A stretch of 37,362 nt of DNA from Halothiobacillaceae bacterium (lineage in GTDB: Bacteria > Pseudomonadota > Gammaproteobacteria > Halothiobacillales > Halothiobacillaceae), in assembly GCA_016938615.1 (NCBI GenBank), contig JAFGUH010000005.1:1-37362 (forward strand), given 5' to 3'. The first letter of the stretch is position 1. Each line of letters begins with the position of its first letter. The position numbers and the translations under genes were made by a program. The notes under the pieces are model-generated. The model was given only the letters and a program-made list of their open reading frames with translations. It had not been told where the DNA came from and searched no databases. This document shows, in pieces, positions 1 to 8,321 of this stretch.

Positions 1-56
1 CTCTGCCCTCTGCCCTCTGCCCTCTGCCCTCTGCCCTCTGCCCTCTGCCCTCTGCC
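1..56. repeat. Heptanucleotide tandem repeat (CTCTGCC)8
   Basis: Eight uninterrupted copies of the 7-mer CTCTGCC (GGCAGAG on the other strand) are followed by a degenerate tail to about position 71. The array runs off the left edge of the window, so its total length is unknown. It ends right at the stop codon of the minus-strand folM-like gene, so it lies in that gene's 3' flank. A 7-bp unit is not a multiple of three and would shift frame if read through. Confidence 0.95.
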
Positions 57-71
57 CCCTCGTCTGCCCTC

Positions 72-806
72 TCAGTTCGCCCAACGTCGCCCCGTATCCA
101 GCCGGATCACCGCCTGGTTGATCAGCGGGCAGGCCATCAGGTAATCGATCGTCTGGCTGACCACGCCCGGACCGGGTTCGAAGGGCAGCAGGCGGCGCCG
201 GAGCCGGTTGCGTCGATATTCGGCGTCGTCTTCCGGGTGGAACATCAACAGGCCCGGGGCGATCGCATTGACCCGCGTGTGCGGGGCGTAGCGCAGCGCG
301 AGCGAGCGCACCGAGCTCTGGATGGCCGCCTTGGAGGCGATGTAGTGGATGTGGTCGGGCTCGCCCTCGTCGATGTGCGCGTCGGTCATGAACACCACCT
401 GCCGGTCGGCGTGGCCGTCGTCGCGCTCGCGGGCGGGCAGGGCGCGTTGGAGGTGTTCGGTGAGCTCGATCGGGGCGGTCACGTGCACGGTGTACATCGC
501 CGTGGCCAGGTCCGGGTTGGCGGCGACGTCCTCGTCGCGGTGCCAGATCGAGGCGTTGTGCACGATCAGGTCGAGCCGCTCCGTTTGCTCTGCTACTTGC
601 CCGGCGAACGCGACCAGCCGGTCGCGCGCGAGCAGATCGAGCTCCAGGGCGATCAGGCCCTGGTCGACGAGCGCGCGCAGCGCGTCCGTCTCGTGGCGAT
701 AGCTGCCGATGACCCGGTGCCCGGCGGCGAGCAGGTGCTCGGCGAGGTGGGCGCCCACCCGGCGGGTCACCCCGGTAATCAGGACGGTCTGGGGGTGGGA
801 GGTCAT
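72..806 (-). CDS. folM: FolM-like short-chain dehydrogenase (dihydromonapterin/dihydrofolate reductase)
   Basis: This is a 244-residue short-chain dehydrogenase/reductase. The N-terminal cofactor motif TGVTRRVG (residues 11-18) carries the Arg-Arg typical of NADPH-dependent FolM and pteridine reductases. NAS follows at 84-86, and the catalytic Tyr155-x3-Lys159 sits in YIASK. FolM reduces dihydromonapterin to tetrahydromonapterin and also has weak dihydrofolate reductase activity. The gene starts 4 nt after the folE stop on the same strand, so the two are probably co-transcribed and both act in pterin metabolism. That pairing is what favours FolM over a generic SDR. Its 3' end abuts a heptamer repeat array. 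The exact substrate is inferred from family and context. Confidence 0.8.
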   Translation of the reverse strand: MTSHPQTVLITGVTRRVGAHLAEHLLAAGHRVIGSYRHETDALRALVDQGLIALELDLLARDRLVAFAGQVAEQTERLDLIVHNASIWHRDEDVAANPDLATAMYTVHVTAPIELTEHLQRALPARERDDGHADRQVVFMTDAHIDEGEPDHIHYIASKAAIQSSVRSLALRYAPHTRVNAIAPGLLMFHPEDDAEYRRNRLRRRLLPFEPGPGVVSQTIDYLMACPLINQAVIRLDTGRRWAN

Positions 807-810
807 GGCA

Positions 811-1422
811 TCAGCCTCGGGCGACGAGTTGCAGGAATTCGTTGCGGGTGGCCGCGCTCTCGCGGAACTGGCCGGTCATGCGCGAGGTGATGGTCTCGGA
901 TTCGACCTTCTCGACCCCGCGCATCGCCATGCACATGTGCGCGGCGCGTACCTGCACGGCGACGCCGGCCGCGCCGGTGGCCGATTCCACCGCCTCGGCG
1001 ATCTGCTGGGTCATGTTTTCCTGGATCTGCAGGCGGCGGGCGAACAGATCGACGATGCGGGCGAGCTTCGACAGCCCCAGTACCTTGCCCTGCGGGAGGT
1101 AGCCGATGTCGACGTGACCGATTATGGGTAGCATGTGGTGTTCGCAGAGGCTGTAGAACTCGATGTTGCGCACTACCACCATCTCGTCGTTGTCCGACGC
1201 GAAAAGGGCATTGCCGATGGCCGACTCCAGTCGTTGGTCGAGCCCCTGGGTGAGGTAGAGCAGGGCCTTGGCCACTCGCTTGGGCGTGTCGACCAGGCCG
1301 TCGCGACTGGTGTCCTCGCCCAACTGGGCGAGAATGGTCTGGACCGCCGAGGCGATGGTGTCGATTCGGGCCGCGTCGGCACCGACCGGTTCGGGGAAAT
1401 CGTCCTCGTGCAGGGCTGCCAT
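811..1422 (-). CDS. folE: GTP cyclohydrolase I
   Basis: This 203-residue protein converts GTP to 7,8-dihydroneopterin triphosphate, the first step of folate and pterin synthesis. The zinc and active-site signature SLCEHHMLP places Cys93 and His96, and the third zinc ligand is Cys164 in [11 protein letters not shown]. Both match the classical FolE1 family, and the length is normal. The start codon ATG (1420-1422 on the complement) follows an AGAGAA-type ribosome site. A longer overlapping frame starting further upstream is a shadow. It is the first gene of a two-gene unit with the FolM-like reductase. Confidence 0.96.
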   Translation of the reverse strand: MAALHEDDFPEPVGADAARIDTIASAVQTILAQLGEDTSRDGLVDTPKRVAKALLYLTQGLDQRLESAIGNALFASDNDEMVVVRNIEFYSLCEHHMLPIIGHVDIGYLPQGKVLGLSKLARIVDLFARRLQIQENMTQQIAEAVESATGAAGVAVQVRAAHMCMAMRGVEKVESETITSRMTGQFRESAATRNEFLQLVARG

Positions 1423-1574
1423 GTCGGGGTTCTCTTGGTAACACGATCGTAAATGTTGGCGGAGACTTTAGCAGGTGCCGGCGGGCCTGTCCGGTGCCGC
1501 CTCCGGCCCTAGGCCCGGTCGCTCTGGGCCCGGTCGCTCATGGCCTCGGTCGCCGGCCACCGAGGGCGCGGCGG

Positions 1575-1603
1575 TTGGTCGGCGACCGGCTTGCCGCTAG
1601 ACT
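1575..1603 (+). promoter_or_regulatory. Candidate sigma70 promoter for argS
   Basis: TTGGTC (1575-1580) and TAGACT (1598-1603) are separated by exactly 17 nt in the folE-argS divergent intergenic region, about 75 nt before the argS start. The -35 box matches the consensus only in TTG. The -10 box matches in four of six positions. This is a prediction by eye. Confidence 0.4.
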
Positions 1604-1676
1604 GTCGCGTTCCTTTTGTCGACGCCGATAGGCGGCGTCCGCGCCTCGTTTTCCAGATCAAGGGGTTTTCCCGTCC

Positions 1677-3440
1677 GTGAAGGCCGTAATCGAACACCGT
1701 CTCCAGGCCATCTGCCAGCAATTCGTTACCGAGGGCGATCTGCCCGCCGAGGTCTCGGTCAACCCGGTCTTGACCGTGCCCAAGGACCCGGCCCACGGGG
1801 ATTTTGCCAGCAACCTCGCCATGCAGCTGGCCAAGCCGATGAGGCAGTCGCCGCGCGCGATCGCCGAGCGCATCGTCGCGGTCTTTGCCGACGAGCCGGG
1901 TGTCGAGCGGGTCGAGATCGCCGGCCCCGGCTTCATGAACTTCTTCGTCGAGGCCGGCGCGGCGTTCGCGCTGATCGATCGCATCCTCGAGGAAGGCGAG
2001 CGCTTCGGTCGCTCGGATGCCGCGGCCGGCCAACGGGTGCAGGTGGAATTCGTGTCGGCGAATCCGACCGGGCCGCTGCACGTCGGCCACGGCCGGGGGG
2101 CGGCCTACGGCTCGGTGGTCGCGAACCTGCTCGAGGCGGTCGGCGCGGACGTCGAGCGCGAGTACTACGTCAACGACGCCGGTCGGCAGATGCACATCCT
2201 GGCGGCCAGTGTCTGGCTGCGCTACCTCGAGGTCCAGGGCGAGACCATCCAGTTCCCGTCGAACGGCTATCGCTCCGAGGGCTACATCCTCGACATCGCC
2301 CGGGCGCTGGCCGACGAGCACGGTAACCGTCTGGTGGTGGAGTCGGCCACGGTGTTCGCCGATCTGCCGGAGGATGCCCCGGTCGGCGACAAGGAACGCC
2401 ACATCGATGCGCTGATCGAGCGCATGCGCGAGCTGCTGGGCGAGACCGACTACCGGATCGTCTTCCGCGCGGCGCTCGATGCCATCCTCTCCGACATCCG
2501 GGCGGATCTGGCCGAGTTCGGCGTCACCTACGACCACTGGTACTCCGAGCAGAGCCTCGCCGATCGAGGGCTGGTTGAGCGCGCGATCGAGCGGCTCGAG
2601 GCCGAGGGGCATCTCTACGAGCGTGACGGCGCGCTGTGGTTCCGCTCGACCGATTTCGGCGATGACAAGGACCGCGTGGTCCGGCGCGACAACGGCCAGA
2701 CCACCTATTTTGCCTCGGACATCGCCTACCACCTCGACAAGTTCGATCGCGGCTTCGATGAGGTAATCGATATCTGGGGGGCCGATCACCACGGTTACGT
2801 CCCGCGGGTGCGTGCCGCACTCACCGCGCTGGGCAAGCCGGCCGACCGGCTGGTGGTCTCGCTGGTGCAGTTCGCGATCCTCTACCGCGGCGGCGAGCGG
2901 GTGCCGATGTCGACGCGATCGGGCAGTTTCGTCACCCTGCGCGAACTGCGCGAAGAGGTGGGTAACGACGCGGCGCGCTTTTTCTATGTCATGCGGGCGG
3001 CCAATCAGCATCTGGATTTCGACCTGGATCTGGCCAAGAGCCAGAGCAACGAAAACCCGCTCTACTACATCCAATACGCCCACGCGCGGGTGGCCTCAGT
3101 GCTGCGCCAGCTGCCGCTGCGCGGCTTCACCCACGAGCCGTCGGCCGGCCGCGAGGCGTATGCGCGACTGACCGAGTCCCACGAGCAGGCCCTGTTCAAG
3201 CGCCTGTCGCAATACCCGGCGCTGGTCGAGCGGGCGGCCAAGTCGCACGAGCCGCATCAGCTGGTCCACTACCTGCGCGATCTGGCCCAGGATTTCCACA
3301 GCTACTACAACGCGCATGCCTTCTTGCTGGGTGACGACGCGCCGTTGCGCAACGCCCGCCTGAACCTCGTGGTCGCCACGCGGCAGGTGTTGGCCAACGG
3401 CCTGGGGCTGCTGGGCGTCAACGCACCGGATGAAATGTGA
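1677..3440 (+). CDS. argS: Arginyl-tRNA synthetase
   Basis: This 587-residue class I aminoacyl-tRNA synthetase charges tRNA-Arg. The HIGH-type signature is HVGH at residues 135-138 ([10 protein letters not shown]). The second catalytic loop is MSTRSG around residue 411, the usual ArgRS variant in place of KMSKS. An N-terminal Arg-tRNA-synthetase domain and the C-terminal DALR anticodon-binding domain (HARV...[10 protein letters not shown]) are present, and the length is typical. The start is GTG at 1677, a few bases after AAGGGG. The gene lies divergently from folE and 16 nt ahead of a SPOR-domain gene. argS-ftsN adjacency is common in Gammaproteobacteria. Confidence 0.97.
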   Translation: MKAVIEHRLQAICQQFVTEGDLPAEVSVNPVLTVPKDPAHGDFASNLAMQLAKPMRQSPRAIAERIVAVFADEPGVERVEIAGPGFMNFFVEAGAAFALIDRILEEGERFGRSDAAAGQRVQVEFVSANPTGPLHVGHGRGAAYGSVVANLLEAVGADVEREYYVNDAGRQMHILAASVWLRYLEVQGETIQFPSNGYRSEGYILDIARALADEHGNRLVVESATVFADLPEDAPVGDKERHIDALIERMRELLGETDYRIVFRAALDAILSDIRADLAEFGVTYDHWYSEQSLADRGLVERAIERLEAEGHLYERDGALWFRSTDFGDDKDRVVRRDNGQTTYFASDIAYHLDKFDRGFDEVIDIWGADHHGYVPRVRAALTALGKPADRLVVSLVQFAILYRGGERVPMSTRSGSFVTLRELREEVGNDAARFFYVMRAANQHLDFDLDLAKSQSNENPLYYIQYAHARVASVLRQLPLRGFTHEPSAGREAYARLTESHEQALFKRLSQYPALVERAAKSHEPHQLVHYLRDLAQDFHSYYNAHAFLLGDDAPLRNARLNLVVATRQVLANGLGLLGVNAPDEM

Positions 3441-3456
3441 GGGGAGGTAGGCGACG

Positions 3457-4032
3457 ATGAGCAGCCCGGGTCGCAAGAAGGTCAACCGACCACGCACGTC
3501 CGGCAACCGCGGTGCGAAGTGGGCATTGCTGATCGCGCTCGTTCTGGTCGTGGCGCTGGTTGTGGTGCTCGCCCGCTTGACGGCCGACAGGAACAGCCAG
3601 TCGGCCACGGCCGAGGGCCCGCAGACCGACACGCGAAGCGTGAAGAAGGAGCCTGAGAAGGCCCCGGTCTCACCGGACGCGGAATTCCAGTTCTATACCC
3701 TCCTGCCGGAGCAGGGAAACCAGCCGCCGGCCACTACCCCGCCTTCGTCGAAGCAGGTTCCCGAGCCGCCCTCGTCGACGACCCTGGACGCCGAGAACGG
3801 CTACCTGATCCAGGCCGGGTCGTTCAACCAGGCCAAGGATGCTGAGGCACGCAAGGCCGCACTGGCGTTGCTGGGTGTCGAGAGCCGGGTCACCACGGTC
3901 ACCGTCGACCAGCGCCGCTACCACCGGGTGATCCTCGGGCCGTTGGCCGGCAAGGACGTGGCGGCAGTCCGCCGGCAGCTCGACGAGGCCGGTATCGAGA
4001 CGACTTCACCGCGGCGCGCCCCCGCTCGTTAG
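3457..4032 (+). CDS. ftsN: SPOR-domain, FtsN-like cell-division protein
   Basis: This is a 191-residue bitopic inner-membrane protein. It has a basic cytoplasmic tail (RKKVNRPRTSGNRGAK), one transmembrane helix at about residues 24-44, a low-complexity periplasmic linker rich in Pro, Ser and Thr, and a C-terminal SPOR domain (about 108-187, from GYLIQAGSF). SPOR domains bind denuded septal peptidoglycan, and FtsN activates septal synthesis. The ATG follows a strong GGGGAGG ribosome site just after argS, so the pair is probably an operon. The architecture and position fit FtsN. The short length and weak sequence conservation of such proteins leave other SPOR proteins possible. The stop codon TAG overlaps the 4-bp sequence flanking an IS-type end (see 4033). 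Confidence 0.75.
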   Translation: MSSPGRKKVNRPRTSGNRGAKWALLIALVLVVALVVVLARLTADRNSQSATAEGPQTDTRSVKKEPEKAPVSPDAEFQFYTLLPEQGNQPPATTPPSSKQVPEPPSSTTLDAENGYLIQAGSFNQAKDAEARKAALALLGVESRVTTVTVDQRRYHRVILGPLAGKDVAAVRRQLDEAGIETTSPRRAPAR

Positions 4033-4080
4033 GGAACCTCTGCACGAATGCCATACCGCTGAAGCGTGGCTTGTGCCGGA
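4033..4080 (+). mobile_element. Solo terminal fragment of an IS-like element (class B end)
   Basis: GGAACCTCTGCACGAAT begins at 4033, directly after TTAG (4029-4032). About 45 nt match the complement of 37060-37106, with common runs such as CGAATGC-AT-CCG-TGAAGCG. Past roughly 4080 the two copies diverge. No partner right end or transposase frame is seen between here and the next gene, so this looks like a decayed or solo end. The terminal 17 nt are shared with the structured elements at 15435 and 37111. The 4-bp YTAR-like flank suggests the IS5 superfamily, but this is inference. Confidence 0.6.
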
Positions 4081-4210
4081 AAAAGCCCGGCGTCGTTGCC
4101 CCGGCGATGCTCTCGGCATACAGTGGAGTGGAGGTTGAGAAGAGGCTGAGCGGGCGCGGTATGCCGGCGCGCGCGGGCGAGTCGTACGCGGTTGGATGTG
4201 AGGGTCGAGC

Positions 4211-6010
4211 ATGCATGTCGCGGGGTGGGCAAGCCGCGAGCCGCGTCGCCGCGGTGACGTGACCGGCCGGCAGCGCGCTGCGCGCTCGCCCGGACGGTGG
4301 TCATGGCGCCTGGTTGCCTGGTCTGTTTTCGTCGCATGCCTGGTCGTTGGTTCCCCGTTCCCTTCCGCGGGTCACGCCGGGGAGCGCCCCCTCGCCCGGG
4401 CGCAGTGGGCGACGACCACGCAGTCGCTCTCCCCGGCCGAGGCACTCGACCTCGACTTCCGGGCGATGTCGGGAGACACGCTCAATCTCGGCCCGTTTCA
4501 GGGCGATATCTGGCTGCGTCTTTGGCTTGACGGCAGCGAGATGGGCGAACGTCGATGGTTGTCGGTGCGCTGGCCCTACGCGCGTGATTTCCGGTTCTAC
4601 CTGGTCGGGTCGCGATCGGCGGACGGCAAGCCCTCGCTGCTCGAATGGCGCGAGGGCGCTCATCCCATCGGGCTGCCCGCGATACCCACCGATCCCGGGC
4701 GGCTGCTGCCGGCCTTCGACGGGAAGCGGCAATTTCTCTTGCGGCTGAGCGCAGACGGTCCCACGGCTATGCAGCTCACGCTGGATTCGGTCCAGACCGA
4801 GCGCAATCGGCTGCTCTCGCGCTACCTCCTTTTCGGCATTTATCTGGGTGCCATGCTGGGCATGGCCACCTACAGCCTCTTCCTGATGTTGGCGCTGCGC
4901 GAGCGCACCTATGCGGGCTACGCCGCGTTCCTCGCTGCCACCGTGCTTTATGTCGGGCTTCGGTATAACGTCCTCGGCCCTCTGCTTCCCGAGTTCTTGC
5001 ACTGGATGTCGCCGGCGCGGCAGGCCCAATTGGCCGTGGCGCTGATGGCGCTGTCCGGGATCGGTTTCGTGCGCCGCTTCCTGCAAAGTCCCCGCGACGA
5101 TCCCCGGGCCGACCGTGTGCTTCAGCTCCTCATGTTGCTGGCGCTGTCGACCGTGCCCGCCTCGGCCGCACTTTCGGGGGAGCTGTCGTCCCTCCTGGTC
5201 ATGGGCATGGTGGTGGCCACGGTGCTTGGCATCTTTTGGGCGGCCTGGCGGAGCATGGGGCGTGGCTTTCGCCCGGCCTTCAACCTGCTGATTAGCTGGT
5301 CGATGTTTGCCGTGGTGGTGCTGCTCTATCTGGCCATGTTGCTGGGCGTGCTGCCGTACTCGGCCGTGCTGACCCTGGGCCTGCCGCTGGGATCGCTCGC
5401 CCTGGCCCTTTTGTTGGCCTTTGCGCTCGGCAGCCGGATCCGTCACAAACAGCGCGAGGAGGCCGCGCTCGAGCGCGACCGCGACCGGTACCGGTTTCTC
5501 AGCGAGCGCGACGGGCTCACGGGGTTGTACAATCGCCGCGCGCTCGACCGGCAGATCGAGCAGGCGGTCGACGTCGCCCTGCGCGATGGTTCGCCGCTGA
5601 GCCTGGTGGTGATCGACAACGATCATTTCAAGGGCTACAACGATCGCTACGGTCACCTGGCCGGGGACGATGCGCTGCGCTGTCTTGCCCGGACGATGGC
5701 GGCCAATGTCCGGCAAGACGACCTGTGCTTTCGCTACGGCGGCGAGGAGTTCGTGATCCTGCTGCCCGGGCAGACAACGGTTCAGGCCATGGCCGTTGCC
5801 GAACGTATCCGCGAGGCCTATCGAACCGGCTCGGCGTCCGATTCGGGGCCCGGCGGCACGATCAGCCTCGGTGTGGCTGAGCTCCGTCCGGGCGACACGG
5901 CCACCAGCCTGTTGGCTCGCGGGGATGCCGCGCTCTACCATGCCAAGGAGCAGGGGCGCGACCGGGTGGAGCAGGCGCCCTGGGCCCTGCCGGAAACGCC
6001 CCCGGGGTGA
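4211..6010 (+). CDS. Membrane diguanylate cyclase with 7TMR-DISM sensor
   Basis: This 599-residue protein should make cyclic di-GMP in response to an extracytoplasmic signal. An N-terminal hydrophobic segment (about 32-50) is followed by a periplasmic 7TMR-DISMED2-type beta domain (about 70-190), seven predicted membrane helices (about 205-415) and a short helix leading into a GGDEF domain (about 430-590). The active-site motif is GGEEF at 510-514. The RQDD at 501-504, five residues upstream, is an intact RxxD inhibitory I-site, so product feedback is expected. ATG 4211 is preceded by GAGGG. GTG 4259 is an alternative that would trim 16 residues. The gene stands alone between an IS remnant and ilvE, and its ligand is unknown. 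Confidence 0.9.
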   Translation: MHVAGWASREPRRRGDVTGRQRAARSPGRWSWRLVAWSVFVACLVVGSPFPSAGHAGERPLARAQWATTTQSLSPAEALDLDFRAMSGDTLNLGPFQGDIWLRLWLDGSEMGERRWLSVRWPYARDFRFYLVGSRSADGKPSLLEWREGAHPIGLPAIPTDPGRLLPAFDGKRQFLLRLSADGPTAMQLTLDSVQTERNRLLSRYLLFGIYLGAMLGMATYSLFLMLALRERTYAGYAAFLAATVLYVGLRYNVLGPLLPEFLHWMSPARQAQLAVALMALSGIGFVRRFLQSPRDDPRADRVLQLLMLLALSTVPASAALSGELSSLLVMGMVVATVLGIFWAAWRSMGRGFRPAFNLLISWSMFAVVVLLYLAMLLGVLPYSAVLTLGLPLGSLALALLLAFALGSRIRHKQREEAALERDRDRYRFLSERDGLTGLYNRRALDRQIEQAVDVALRDGSPLSLVVIDNDHFKGYNDRYGHLAGDDALRCLARTMAANVRQDDLCFRYGGEEFVILLPGQTTVQAMAVAERIREAYRTGSASDSGPGGTISLGVAELRPGDTATSLLARGDAALYHAKEQGRDRVEQAPWALPETPPG

Positions 6011-6016
6011 TAGAAT
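6009..6016 (+). promoter_or_regulatory. Candidate extended -10 promoter element for ilvE
   Basis: TGATAGAAT, formed by TGA plus the -10 box TAGAAT (6011-6016), overlaps the 3' end of the diguanylate cyclase gene about 80 nt before ilvE. An identical nine-base motif lies upstream of yebC (27308-27315). No convincing -35 box is seen, as is common for extended -10 promoters. Confidence 0.4.
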
Positions 6017-6094
6017 CGCCGGCTTGCGCGCTCGGTCCTGCCCAGGGATCGACCGCCGCGTCAACCGGTTCACTGCTCTGCGAGGCGTACTGCA

Positions 6095-7030
6095 ATGTCG
6101 ATGGAAGACCGCGATGGCCTGATCTGGCTCGACGGCGAAATGGTCGAATGGCGCGAGGCCAAGACCCACGTGCTCACTCACACCCTGCACTATGGCATGG
6201 GCGTGTTCGAGGGCGTGCGCGCGTACAAGACCGAGCAGGGCACCGCGATCTTCCGCCTCGAGGACCACACCCGGCGGCTGCACAACTCGGCCAAGATCCT
6301 CGGCATGGCACTGCCCTACAGTGAAAGCCACCTCAACGACGTGCAGCGCCAGGTGGTGCGCGAGAACAACCTGGAGAGCGCCTACATCCGCCCGATGGCC
6401 TTTTACGGCTCCGAGGGCATGGGCCTGCGTGCCGACAATCTCAAGGTGCACGTCATGGTCGCTGCCTGGCACTGGGGTGCCTATCTCGGCGCGGAGAACA
6501 TCGAGAAGGGCATCCGCATCCGCACCTCGAGCTACTCGCGCCACCACGTCAACGTCACCATGTGCAAGGCGAAGGCGAACGGGGCGTACATGAACTCGAT
6601 GCTCGCGCTGCGCGAGGCCACGGCCGCCGGCTACGACGAGGCGATGCTGCTCGACACCCAGGGCTTCGTCGCCGAGGGCTCGGGCGAGAACATCTTCATC
6701 GTGCGTGACGGCGTGCTCTACACCCCGGACCTGACCGCCGCGCTCGACGGCATCACGCGCCGGACCGTCATCGCGCTGGCGAACCAGTTCGGCATCCCGG
6801 TGGTGGAAAAGCGCATCACCCGCGACGAGGTCTACATCGCCGACGAGGCGTTCTTCACCGGCACCGCCGCCGAGGTTACGCCGATCCGCGAGGTCGACGA
6901 CCGGCCGATCGGCAGTGGCGTGCGTGGCCCGATCACCGAGCGCCTGCAGAGCACCTACTTCGATCTGGTCGAGGGGCGTTACCCGCCGCTGGCGGACAAC
7001 TGGCTCGATTACGTGGAGGCACGCGCATGA
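6095..7030 (+). CDS. ilvE: Branched-chain amino acid aminotransferase
   Basis: This 311-residue class IV PLP aminotransferase carries out the last step of Leu, Ile and Val synthesis and the first step of their degradation. The PLP-binding lysine is Lys160 in AKANGAYMNS, the same number as in the E. coli enzyme, and the EGSGENIF cofactor loop is also present. Length is standard. The start ATG follows CGAGGCG. A second in-frame ATG lies two codons later. The stop overlaps the next gene's start (ATGA), so the zinc-ribbon gene is translationally coupled. The ilvE-zinc ribbon-LPS gene order is also seen in Pseudomonas. Confidence 0.96.
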   Translation: MSMEDRDGLIWLDGEMVEWREAKTHVLTHTLHYGMGVFEGVRAYKTEQGTAIFRLEDHTRRLHNSAKILGMALPYSESHLNDVQRQVVRENNLESAYIRPMAFYGSEGMGLRADNLKVHVMVAAWHWGAYLGAENIEKGIRIRTSSYSRHHVNVTMCKAKANGAYMNSMLALREATAAGYDEAMLLDTQGFVAEGSGENIFIVRDGVLYTPDLTAALDGITRRTVIALANQFGIPVVEKRITRDEVYIADEAFFTGTAAEVTPIREVDDRPIGSGVRGPITERLQSTYFDLVEGRYPPLADNWLDYVEARA

Positions 7031-7239
7031 ATCCCGATACCGCATCCCATCCGCAAGACTTCAAGACCCCCAACGCCGACTGCGTGATCGAGGTGACGCA
7101 GGCCGACCTGCCGATCTACTGCCCGCGCGAGGAAGAGGCCGTGTGGAATTCGCATCCGCGGGTCTACATCCACCTCGAGCACAAGGGCGACGAGGCCCGT
7201 TGCATCTATTGCAGCGCGGTCTACAAGCTGATCGACTGA
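7027..7239 (+). CDS. Small zf-CHCC zinc-binding protein
   Basis: This is a 70-residue protein of the zf-CHCC family, the fold found in mitochondrial complex I subunit NDUFS6. Probable zinc ligands are Cys32, His43, Cys59 and Cys62 (the last two in CIYC). Its start overlaps the ilvE stop as ATGA. Free-standing bacterial members have no assigned biochemical role that I know of. The conserved position beside ilvE and LPS core genes is known, but its meaning is not. Confidence 0.85.
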   Translation: MNPDTASHPQDFKTPNADCVIEVTQADLPIYCPREEEAVWNSHPRVYIHLEHKGDEARCIYCSAVYKLID

Positions 7240-7261
7240 TCCCGGCTCGACGCGGCGGGCG

Positions 7262-8248
7262 CTATTCTGTGCCCGTCACCCGCTCGCCGATCACCGCGGC
7301 CACCTCGCGGGTGTCGTCCACCGGCTGGTAGTCCCAGCGTGCGAGTCGGCCGTCGAAGGGGCGTGTCACCCGTTCCTCGCGCAGCTCGCGATGAAAGCGC
7401 GCCAGGCGCTTCGAGTAGCGGCCGAAATCGAACACGTACAGGGGCGTGCCGGTCGAGGCGGCTTCCGAGACCATCGAGGCGGAATCCCCGCTGACCACGA
7501 GGTAGTCCGCCAGGGCGAGAATGCCGAAGTAGGGGTTCGGCCCCTCGCCGCGCCACAGCTGATGTGGCACACCTTGGAGGGTTTCGGCCAGCACCGCCGT
7601 GTTTGCCTCCCCGGTGCGCCGCGATGGGGTGACGAGAATCGATCCGCCACTGGCCCGCGCCGCCTGCACAAGCTGCTCGCCGATCTGCCGGGTCTTCTCC
7701 GGCGTCAGGGTCATGGTGCGGTTCGAGCCGCCAAGCAGCACGCCGATCCACGGTCGCGGCAGCGCCTCGAAGCCGGTGCGGAATTGCTCGGCGGCCTGGT
7801 CGAGCTTGGCCCGGGTGACATGGTGGATCGCCCCGCGAGTGGGTAGCACGTTCGGCCCGCTCAGCCCGTCGTGGCGCGGCGGCACCACCAGATCGAAGTA
7901 GCGTGGCGGGATCAGCGGGTCTTGCACGTGCACGGTAAAGCACTGACCGCCACTGGCGCGGCGGATGGCGATCGAGGCGGCCGCACTGCGCCGCCCGCAG
8001 GTAATCAGTACGCGAGGCCAGGGCGAGGCGAGTCGGTCCGAGTCGGGCGAGAGCTTGCCCAGTGGATCGGGCACCCAGTGCATCGGCAGCCAGCGCCACG
8101 GTCGCGGCAGGGCGATGGTCTTCTGCACCACCGGCCAGCCGGTCCGCTCGGCGACGGCCTCGGCCAGCCCAAGGGCCTGGTTGGCCATGCCCGCCTCGCC
8201 GGTGGTGACGGCCCAGATTTCGTCGACGATGTCGGGAGATGTCGGCAT
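7262..8248 (-). CDS. Mitochondrial-fission-ELM1 family protein, copy 1 (putative GT-B glycosyltransferase)
   Basis: The frame is open further upstream, but the conserved sequence begins at MPTSPDIVDEIWAVTTGEAG, so the ATG at 8246-8248 is chosen, giving 328 residues. Family motifs are GEAGMANQALGLAEAV at the N-terminus, LGGSNR in the middle, VTPSRRTGE, and the C-terminal GDSASMVSEAASTGTP. The last resembles the nucleotide-sugar-binding half of GT-B enzymes. Bacterial ELM1-like proteins commonly sit in LPS or glycan loci, and a sugar transferase role is an inference. It diverges from the GT4 gene across a 73-nt gap. No strong ribosome site is visible. A paralogue lies at 11751. Confidence 0.75.
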   Translation of the reverse strand: MPTSPDIVDEIWAVTTGEAGMANQALGLAEAVAERTGWPVVQKTIALPRPWRWLPMHWVPDPLGKLSPDSDRLASPWPRVLITCGRRSAAASIAIRRASGGQCFTVHVQDPLIPPRYFDLVVPPRHDGLSGPNVLPTRGAIHHVTRAKLDQAAEQFRTGFEALPRPWIGVLLGGSNRTMTLTPEKTRQIGEQLVQAARASGGSILVTPSRRTGEANTAVLAETLQGVPHQLWRGEGPNPYFGILALADYLVVSGDSASMVSEAASTGTPLYVFDFGRYSKRLARFHRELREERVTRPFDGRLARWDYQPVDDTREVAAVIGERVTGTE

Positions 8249-8321
8249 GCGGGCATGATAGCCTGCGAACCCACCCTTTGACGCCGGCACCCATCCGGCA
8301 GACCGATCGAGGAGATCCCCG

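Noticed and set aside
1509-3083. Long open frame antisense to argS
   Set aside because: A high-GC shadow with no family features, lying over a clear argS.
4301-7045. 914-codon open frame antisense to the diguanylate cyclase and ilvE
   Set aside because: Covers two well-supported genes. Its Arg/His/Gln-rich composition is typical of reverse-strand shadows.
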